Positions 1-5,104 of a stretch of 8,024 bases of DNA are shown piece after piece. Numbering within the stretch: position 1 is the first letter of the stretch; each line of letters opens with the position of its first letter. The stretch lies in assembly GCA_030618975.1 (NCBI GenBank), contig JAUXCH010000197.1:1-8024 (forward strand), given 5' to 3'. The position numbers and the translations under genes were made by a program. The notes under the pieces are model-generated. The model was not told the origin of the DNA and did not search any database. It saw only the letters and a list, made by a program, of their open reading frames with translations. This DNA is from Planctomycetia bacterium. Its GTDB lineage: Bacteria; Planctomycetota; PLA2; JAEUHO01.

Positions 1-1341
1 CACGTCTTCCGGGCTCGTCTCTTCCCGAACCATGATGACCGGTCGGCCGGCCTGGGCCTGGACCTTCGCGTCCTCCGCCGTGAAGACGACCTCCCCGCTG
101 ACTGCACCTGGGCTCGCGGCGATGCCCTTGGTCAGTACGTTCCGCTCCGCGGTCGGGTCGAACTGGGGGTGCAGGATCTGGTCGATCTGATCAGGTGTGA
201 TGCGGGCGACGGCTTCTTCCTTCGTGATCAACCGCTGCTTCACCATGTCGACTGCGATACGCACGGCTGCCCCGGGGGTCGTCTTGCCCGTCCGCGTCTG
301 CAGCAGGTACAGCGTCCCGTTCTCGATCGTGAACTCGATGTCCTGGATGGAACGGTAGTGCTTCTCGAGCTCCCGTCGCACGCGACAGAGCTGCCGGTAG
401 GCCTTGGCGTTGTGCCTCTCGAGATCGTGAAGGGGCTCCGGGGTCCGGATGCCGGCGACGACGTCCTCTCCTTGGGCGTTCATCAGGAACTCGCCGTAGA
501 ACTCGTTCTCGCCGGTCGAGGGGTCGCGGGTGAAACAGACGCCCGTCCCCGAATCCTCACCGAGGTTTCCGAAGACCATCGACTGCACGGTCACAGCCGT
601 CCCCAGAAGCCCGCGGATCTTGTGGATCTCGCGGTACTCGACGGCGCGCTTGCCCATCCACGATCCGAACACCGCGCCGATCGATCGCTCGAGCTGCTCG
701 TAGGGGTCGTCGGGGAACGGGTGACCCGTGCCTTCCTCGAAGACCTTCAGGTACTCGCTCACCACCCTCTCGAGTGCCGCCGCATCGAGGTCCGTGTCGT
801 CCAGGACGCGCGCCTTGCGCTTCTCGGTACGCAGGATGGACTCGAAGCGGTTGAGCTCCAGACCCTCGACGACGTTCGCGAACATCTGGATGAAACGGCG
901 CCGGGCATCGGCGGCGAATCTCGGGTTCCCCGTCCGGTCCGCGAGACCCGCCGCGACCTTCTCGGTGAGTCCGAGATTGAGCACGGTGTCCATCATCCCG
1001 GGCATGCTGATCGCGGCACCGCTCCGAACCGAGACGAGCAGGGGACGATCCGGATCTCCCCACCGCTTGCCGGTCTCACGCTCCAGGCGCCGGACGGCCC
1101 GGTGGATCTGGTCCACCATCGCCTCGGGCAGTCGCTCCTTACCGTCGTAGTACGCCTGGCAGGCTGTCGTGGCGATGGTGAATCCGGCAGGGACCGGCAG
1201 TCCCAGACGGCACATCTCACCGAGGTTGGCGCCCTTGCCGCCGAGGATCTCCCGCATTCCGGCGTGACCCGCGGCTCCCTTGGGACCGAAGTGGTAGACG
1301 AACCGCGGACCCCTCGAACCGGCCTTCTTCTTCGTCGCCAT
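1..1341 (-). CDS. ppdK: Pyruvate phosphate dikinase, N-terminal part (cut by window edge)
   Basis: Cytosolic enzyme interconverting pyruvate, ATP and Pi with PEP, AMP and PPi, in gluconeogenic or PPi-linked glycolytic carbon flow. The reading frame is open from an ATG at 1341 to the left edge (447 codons, no stop). Recognisable family landmarks are the GGKGANLGEM segment (residues 33-42), LPVPAGFTIAT (48-58), VRSGAAISMPGMMDT (105-119, with the nucleotide-site Arg106), the FGNLGEDSGTGVCFTRDPSTG region (around 257-277), FLMNAQGEDVVAGIRTP (285-301), DIEFTIE (334-340) and QTRTGKT (348-354, second ATP-site Arg350). The sequence ends at EETSPEDV, about 20 residues before the expected phosphohistidine motif GGMTSHA, so the swivelling and PEP/pyruvate domains lie outside. 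The family is usually about 880 residues, so roughly half is present. A GGAGA sequence 6 nt upstream supports the start. The N-terminus has a short Lys/Arg tail (MATKKK). Identification is secure; the catalytic His cannot be seen. Confidence 0.96.
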   Translation of the reverse strand, partial: MATKKKAGSRGPRFVYHFGPKGAAGHAGMREILGGKGANLGEMCRLGLPVPAGFTIATTACQAYYDGKERLPEAMVDQIHRAVRRLERETGKRWGDPDRPLLVSVRSGAAISMPGMMDTVLNLGLTEKVAAGLADRTGNPRFAADARRRFIQMFANVVEGLELNRFESILRTEKRKARVLDDTDLDAAALERVVSEYLKVFEEGTGHPFPDDPYEQLERSIGAVFGSWMGKRAVEYREIHKIRGLLGTAVTVQSMVFGNLGEDSGTGVCFTRDPSTGENEFYGEFLMNAQGEDVVAGIRTPEPLHDLERHNAKAYRQLCRVRRELEKHYRSIQDIEFTIENGTLYLLQTRTGKTTPGAAVRIAVDMVKQRLITKEEAVARITPDQIDQILHPQFDPTAERNVLTKGIAASPGAVSGEVVFTAEDAKVQAQAGRPVIMVREETSPEDV

Positions 1342-1347
1342 GCCGCT

Positions 1348-1352
1348 TCTCC
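1348..1352 (-). promoter_or_regulatory. Ribosome binding site of ppdK
   Basis: On the minus strand this reads GGAGA, ending 6 nt before the ATG at 1341. It lies within the 32-nt gap after the lipoprotein stop codon and fixes the ppdK start. No terminator-like hairpin with a T-run is visible in the gap, in keeping with read-through from the lipoprotein gene. Confidence 0.65.
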
Positions 1353-1373
1353 AGGTGGGTGCTTGCGGCGCGG

Positions 1374-2117
1374 CTAGCCGTCCGGCGAGCCGGACCCGAT
1401 GGCTCCGGCCGCGGCCGGGGCAGAAGTCGCCGCGCCGGCGGGTGCATAGGTCCCGGGCTGCGGCTGGGCCTGGGCGGGGCCGACGTTGCCCACGAGGCCG
1501 CCGAAGTCGTCGACGAACCACTGGGACTTGACGGCGAACCCCTCGATCTGGTCCCGCGCCACGGTCCGGATGGCGCCTGCCACCCCCGGTTCCGCCACCA
1601 CGTGCACCGTGATCGAGCCGTCCGCGTTGATCTGGATGGCGTCGCCCGGGTGCTGGACGGTTCCGCTCGCGGGCGTCTCCTGCCCGCGAATCTTGAGCTC
1701 CCACCGGGTCATCCTCACCATGAGGGGACTGACCTGCCGCCCGCCGGCCGAGATCGTGATCCGCGCGCGATCCGGGCCCAGGTACTGGACTCCGTCGAGC
1801 TTGCTGTTCAGCAGCATCTGCATCTGGGAGGAGCTGTTTTTCGCGTCGGGCAACGCCTGCCTGGCCATGGAGTAGTCCCCCACGTCCACGTTGCGCCCCG
1901 CCGCCTGGTTGATCATCTGCTTGAAGTTGGGGCTGAAGACCAGCCACTCGTTGGCCCACTGGTTGTTCCGGGCCATGGTCTTGAAGTACTCGTAGGTCGC
2001 CTCGGGCGTCTCGCGGCTGAGGCCGGACGTGTCTTTGATCGGCGTGGGGGTGGCGCAGGCCGCGAGGGTCAGTGCGGCCACGATGGCAGCCACGAGCCGT
2101 ATCGAGGGGTGGGACAT
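1374..2117 (-). CDS. Putative outer-membrane lipoprotein of unknown function
   Basis: I do not recognise the family. The 247-residue protein begins with a lipoprotein signal peptide: Arg7, a hydrophobic stretch (residues 8-18) and lipobox LAAC with the acylated Cys at 21. The residue after Cys is Ala, not Asp, which favours outer-membrane sorting in a diderm. Residues about 38-70 look helical and aromatic-rich (TYEYF, NQWANEWLVF), residues 107-205 look beta-rich, and there is a Pro/Ala/Gly/Gln-rich tail from about 212. The helix-then-sheet order could suit an NTF2-like or similar small fold, but that is only a guess. The frame stays open upstream to 2213, but the ATG at 2117 is chosen because the signal peptide starts there and GGAGG lies 9 nt upstream. 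It is the first gene of the leftward unit and lies 32 nt before ppdK. It diverges from the pilus cluster, so a role in pilus biology is possible but unsupported. Confidence 0.85.
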   Translation of the reverse strand: MSHPSIRLVAAIVAALTLAACATPTPIKDTSGLSRETPEATYEYFKTMARNNQWANEWLVFSPNFKQMINQAAGRNVDVGDYSMARQALPDAKNSSSQMQMLLNSKLDGVQYLGPDRARITISAGGRQVSPLMVRMTRWELKIRGQETPASGTVQHPGDAIQINADGSITVHVVAEPGVAGAIRTVARDQIEGFAVKSQWFVDDFGGLVGNVGPAQAQPQPGTYAPAGAATSAPAAAGAIGSGSPDG

Positions 2118-2126
2118 GCGTGCTCT

Positions 2127-2131
2127 CCTCC
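2127..2131 (-). promoter_or_regulatory. Strong ribosome binding site of the lipoprotein gene
   Basis: The minus strand reads GGGAGGAGA across 2124-2132, with the GGAGG core 9 nt before the ATG at 2117. This decides the lipoprotein start over the longer in-frame extension, which would add 32 non-hydrophobic residues before the signal peptide. Confidence 0.75.
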
Positions 2132-2139
2132 CGCCGGCT

Positions 2140-2158
2140 CGGCCCCAGGACGGGGCCG
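2140..2158 (-). other. GC-rich hairpin in the lipoprotein mRNA leader
   Basis: CGGCCCC (2140-2146) pairs perfectly with GGGGCCG (2152-2158) around a 5-nt loop, giving a 7-bp all-GC stem. It lies 7 nt upstream of the GGGAGGAGA ribosome binding sequence, so it would form in the 5' leader of the lipoprotein transcript if transcription starts further upstream. No T-run follows on either strand, so it is not a typical intrinsic terminator. It may affect mRNA stability or ribosome access, or simply reflect high GC content. Confidence 0.35.
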
Positions 2159-2214
2159 CCGGCCGATCCGGGGTGGGAGGCCATTCTCCCCGACCCCGTA
2201 ACGCTTCCGTCACG

Positions 2215-2244
2215 TGGCGCCAATGGCGCAGCGTGTGCTATATC
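2215..2244 (+). promoter_or_regulatory. Possible promoter of the pilus cluster (two weak candidates)
   Basis: Two overlapping candidates precede the first pilus gene. The first is a sigma-54-like element: TGGCGC at 2215-2220, with GG at 2216-2217 and GC at 2228-2229 separated by exactly 10 nt, followed by A. It matches the GG/GC core and the leading TGGC, but lacks the TT of the -12 element. It would start transcription near 2241. The second is an extended -10 for the housekeeping sigma factor: TG at 2236-2237 and TATATC at 2239-2244, with no recognisable -35, starting near 2251. Sigma-54 control of pilus genes is known for pilA in several bacteria, but is less usual for motor genes. Neither candidate is strong. 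Confidence 0.2.
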
Positions 2245-2246
2245 CG

Positions 2247-3953
2247 ATGGCCCAGGTACCGGACCCGCCATACCCCATGCCGCCCGTACACAAGCAACTC
2301 GGCCAGATCCTCCTCGAGATGAGTCTCGTGGACGAACGCAAGATCGACGAGGCCCTGGAACACCAGCGCCGCATGCCCGGCACCAAGATCGGGCAGGCCA
2401 TGGTGGACCTGGGATTCATCGACGAAATCCAGCTCACGAAGGCCTTGTGCCGCCAGTTCCGGCTCCCCTTCGTGGATCTCTCGCGGGCCCGGCTCTCCCC
2501 GCAGGTGATCGATCTCGTCCCCCGGCAGGTGGTGAGCGATTTTCCCGTCGTACCCGTCAAGATCCACGAGTCGCGGCTTCTTCTCGCCACGGACGACCCC
2601 ATGGTCACGTTCGCGTCGGACGATCTCCGGTTCGTGCTCAACCGCGACATCTCCTTCGCCCTCACCCCGTCTTCTGCGCTCGCCAATGCCCGGGCCGAGT
2701 CCTACGGCATCGGAGAGCGCGTGGCGGCGTCGACCCGGGGTCCGTCCCCCGAGGTCGACGAGGCGGACGAAGACGCCCCGATCATCCGGCTCGTGCACCA
2801 GATGTTCGAACAGGCGTTGGCCGACCGCGCGTCCGACATCCACGTGGAGCCGCTCGAGGACCGGGTTCGCGTCCGTTACCGCGTGGACGGCGTGTGCTAC
2901 GAGGCCAACTCGCTCGACCTCGAACTGGCCGGTCCCGTGATCACCCGCCTCAAGGTGATGGCCCGCATGGACATCGCCGAGCACCGCAAGCCCCAGGACG
3001 GACGCATCAACCTGCGTCTCATGCAGCGCCCGATCGACGTTCGCGTCTCCCTGCTGCCTTCCACCACGGGGGAGTCGATCGTCATGCGACTCCTCGACCG
3101 GGAAGCGGGGCTCGTCGACCTCGAGACTCTCGGTTTCATCGGCGAGGACATGAACCGCTTCGAGCGCATCATCAAGCGGCCGAACGGCATCTTCCTGGTG
3201 ACCGGCCCGACGGGCTCCGGCAAGACCACCACGCTCTACGCGGCGATCAAGCGCCTGAACAAGCCCAACGTCAAGATCATCACGGCCGAGAACCCCGTCG
3301 AGTACAACCTGCCCGGCGTGAACCAGTCCGAGGTCCGGCACAACATCGGCCTCGACTTCTCGCGGATCCTGAGATCCATGCTGCGCCAGGCGCCGAACAT
3401 CATCCTGGTCGGCGAGATCCGCGACCGGGAGACCGCCGAGATCGCCATCCAGGCGGCCCTGACCGGCCACCTCGTGTTCTCCACCCTCCACACGAACGAC
3501 GCGCCCTCGGCGCTCACGCGCCTCCGCGACATGGGCGTGAAGCCGTTCCTGGTCTCCACGGCCGTGACCGCGATCATGGCCCAGCGGCTCGTCCGCAAGC
3601 TGTGCCTCAGCTGCCGGCAGCCCGTGAAGCCGGCCCCGTCCCTGCTCGCGTCGGTGGGCCTCGAGCAGTCTGACGTCGAGGGCCGCAACGTCTTTCGCGC
3701 CGTGGGTTGCAGGGAGTGCCGGTTCGAGGGCTACAAGGGCCGGGTCGGCCTGTTCGAGCTCTTCGTCATGGACCCGCAGACCCGCGAGATCACCTTCCGC
3801 GGCGGAAGCACGCAGGAGATCCGCGCGCAGGCGCGCCTCAGCGGCGGACTGCGGAGCCTGCGCCAGGACGGAGTCCGGAAGGTGCTGGCCGGCACCACGA
3901 CGATCGAGGAGATCCTCCGCGTGACGGGCGAGTTGACCGCTGCGGACGCGTAA
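2247..3953 (+). CDS. GspE/PilB-family secretion ATPase (first PilB-like paralogue)
   Basis: Cytoplasmic hexameric ATPase of the PilB/GspE/MshE type, expected to power T4P extension through PilC. With the ATG at 2247 it has 568 residues. An MshEN-type N-terminal domain shows tandem LG-x-x-hydrophobic repeats (residues 17-40 and 47-70). The ATPase core has Arg-rich RYRVDG (210-215), HRKPQDGR (246-253), Walker A GPTGSGKT (320-327), Asp box TAENPVEY (346-353), Walker B ILVGE (386-390), His box TGHLVFSTLHTND (406-418) and a Zn-type pair CLSC/CREC (453/456 and 488/491). The Asp box has Asn349 where Asp is usual, and RQDPD is replaced by RQAPN (Ala382, Asn384). No Shine-Dalgarno is visible at any start (GTG 2214, ATG 2223, 2247, 2277). 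I chose 2247 because it keeps the VPDxPY segment shared with the paralogue at 5105. It starts the cluster, 64 nt before pilT. A T2SS GspE is less likely given its neighbours. Confidence 0.93.
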   Translation: MAQVPDPPYPMPPVHKQLGQILLEMSLVDERKIDEALEHQRRMPGTKIGQAMVDLGFIDEIQLTKALCRQFRLPFVDLSRARLSPQVIDLVPRQVVSDFPVVPVKIHESRLLLATDDPMVTFASDDLRFVLNRDISFALTPSSALANARAESYGIGERVAASTRGPSPEVDEADEDAPIIRLVHQMFEQALADRASDIHVEPLEDRVRVRYRVDGVCYEANSLDLELAGPVITRLKVMARMDIAEHRKPQDGRINLRLMQRPIDVRVSLLPSTTGESIVMRLLDREAGLVDLETLGFIGEDMNRFERIIKRPNGIFLVTGPTGSGKTTTLYAAIKRLNKPNVKIITAENPVEYNLPGVNQSEVRHNIGLDFSRILRSMLRQAPNIILVGEIRDRETAEIAIQAALTGHLVFSTLHTNDAPSALTRLRDMGVKPFLVSTAVTAIMAQRLVRKLCLSCRQPVKPAPSLLASVGLEQSDVEGRNVFRAVGCRECRFEGYKGRVGLFELFVMDPQTREITFRGGSTQEIRAQARLSGGLRSLRQDGVRKVLAGTTTIEEILRVTGELTAADA

Positions 3954-4017
3954 ACCAAGGTTCCACTGACGGGTAACGGAGTTGCCACCTCACCACCGAC
4001 TGCGGAGTCAGCCGAGC
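3954..4017 (+). other. Longest gap in the pilus cluster
   Basis: These 64 nt between the first ATPase and pilT hold no recognisable gene, terminator or clear promoter. The in-frame TTG at 3982 would extend PilT by 12 residues, but has GGAG directly abutting it, too close to work. A tiny 4-bp inverted repeat (GACT/AGTC, 3998-4009) overlaps the pilT ribosome binding site and is within chance expectation. Confidence 0.6.
4004..4007 (+). promoter_or_regulatory. Ribosome binding site of pilT
   Basis: GGAG lies 10 nt before the ATG at 4018 and supports this start over the upstream TTG at 3982. The chosen N-terminus also begins directly before the helix and ASDLH motif typical of PilT. Confidence 0.55.
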
Positions 4018-5094
4018 ATGCCGATCCAAGGCCCCGACATCTACCGCCTCTTCGACCTGGTCGTCGAGAAGAACGCCTCCGATCTCCACATCACGGTGGG
4101 CCGGCCACCCACCATCCGCCTCCAGGGAGACCTGAGGAACATCAACCACCCCGCCCTGACCGCGCCCGAGACGACGGCGCTCATCGAGGAGATCATCCCG
4201 CCCGGGAAACTCAAGGAGTTCCGCGAGGTGGGGAGCGCGGACTTCGGGTTTGCCTACGAGGACAAGGCCAGGTTCCGCGTCGCGACCTTCCGCCAGAAGG
4301 GCGTCGACGCCATGGTGTGTCGCCTCATCCCGTACAAGCTCCTGAGCTTCGAGGAGATCGGCCTCCCGCAGTCCGTCATCGAGCTGGTGGATCGACCGCG
4401 CGGCCTCCTGCTCGTCACGGGGCCGACGGGCTGCGGCAAGACGACCACGCTTGCCACCATGATCGATCACATCAACGAGAACCGCGCCATCCACATCGTC
4501 ACGATCGAGGACCCGATCGAGTACTACCACGAACACAAGAAGGCGATCGTGAACCAGCGAGAGGTCGGCACCGACGTGCCGACGTTCTCCGAGGCCATCC
4601 GTCGAGCCCTGCGCGAGGACCCCGACGTGATCCTCCTGGGCGAGATGCGCGACCTCGAGACCATCGCCACCGCCATCACCGCCGCCGAGACGGGCCACCT
4701 GGTGTTCGGCACCCTGCACACGACCGGCTCCGCCCGCACCGTGGACCGCATCATCGACCAGTTCCCGCCCGAGCAGCAGGAACAGGTGCGCGTGCAGCTC
4801 TCCGTCTCGCTGGTCGGTGTGATCTCGCAGGTGCTCATGCCGCGTGCCGACAATCGCGGCCTGATCGCGGCGTTCGAGCTCATGACGATGACACCCGGGA
4901 TCGAGAACCACATCCGCAAGAACGAGACCTTCAAGATCCCGAGCGCCATCCAGACGGGCAAGAGCAAGGGCATGTTCCTCCTCGACGATCACCTCCTCGA
5001 GCTCTACAGGGCGGGGAAGATCGACAGGGATCAGGTGCTCGCCAAGTGTCAGGACCCGCGGCGGACGCGGGAAAAGCTGGATCTGTCCTCCTAG
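4018..5094 (+). CDS. pilT: Type IV pilus retraction ATPase PilT
   Basis: Cytoplasmic hexameric ATPase that drives pilus depolymerisation (twitching, DNA uptake). The 358 residues match the family's usual length of about 345-370. The N-terminal PAS-like domain has the hallmark KNASDLHITVGRPP (18-31). The ATPase core has Walker A GPTGCGKT (135-142), Asp box TIEDPIEY (162-169), EDPDVILLGE Walker B (200-209) and His box TGHLVFGTLHTTGS (225-238), followed by the PilT-type segment DRIIDQFPPEQQEQVRVQLS. There is no Zn-type Cys pair or MshEN domain, which separates it from PilB. Two oddities: Walker A has Cys139 where Ser is usual, and the AIRNLIRE retraction motif is replaced by GIENHIRK (294-301), still followed by KIPSAIQTG. 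It sits between two PilB-type genes; its TAG stop overlaps the next ribosome binding site. PilU is a possible alternative, but the length and single copy favour PilT. Confidence 0.95.
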   Translation: MPIQGPDIYRLFDLVVEKNASDLHITVGRPPTIRLQGDLRNINHPALTAPETTALIEEIIPPGKLKEFREVGSADFGFAYEDKARFRVATFRQKGVDAMVCRLIPYKLLSFEEIGLPQSVIELVDRPRGLLLVTGPTGCGKTTTLATMIDHINENRAIHIVTIEDPIEYYHEHKKAIVNQREVGTDVPTFSEAIRRALREDPDVILLGEMRDLETIATAITAAETGHLVFGTLHTTGSARTVDRIIDQFPPEQQEQVRVQLSVSLVGVISQVLMPRADNRGLIAAFELMTMTPGIENHIRKNETFKIPSAIQTGKSKGMFLLDDHLLELYRAGKIDRDQVLAKCQDPRRTREKLDLSS

Positions 5095-5097
5095 GAG
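5093..5097 (+). promoter_or_regulatory. Ribosome binding site of pilB overlapping the pilT stop
   Basis: AGGAG starts on the second base of the pilT TAG stop (5092-5094) and ends 7 nt before the GTG at 5105. This supports the GTG start and suggests translational coupling: ribosomes ending pilT could restart on pilB. Confidence 0.7.
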
Positions 5098-5104
5098 TCG
5101 CGCC

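Noticed and set aside
169..1377. Plus-strand open frame of 402 codons opposite ppdK
   Set aside because: The minus strand encodes pyruvate phosphate dikinase with many conserved motifs. The plus frame shows no domain and is a GC-driven shadow.
2140..2158. Intrinsic terminator between the divergent units
   Set aside because: The stem has no T-run on either side, and no gene ends here: both neighbours start in this region.
1359..2201. Plus-strand open frame of 280 codons opposite the lipoprotein
   Set aside because: The minus strand has a signal peptide, lipobox and a strong ribosome binding site; the plus frame has none of these.
2238..3491. Minus-strand open frame of 417 codons opposite the first PilB-like gene
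   Set aside because: Shadow frame with the same skewed composition and no domain; the plus strand is clearly coding.
2072..3673. Plus-strand open frame of 533 codons overlapping the first ATPase
   Set aside because: It is an alternative frame of the same coding stretch, very rich in Arg, Pro and Gly, with no motif.
2247..3953. Reading the first ATPase as T2SS GspE
   Set aside because: The sequence family does not separate the two cleanly, but pilT and pilC directly downstream make a pilus role more likely. No gspD/F/G-type T2SS genes are visible.
3838..4992. Minus-strand open frame of 384 codons opposite pilT
   Set aside because: Shadow frame of pilT without recognisable domains.
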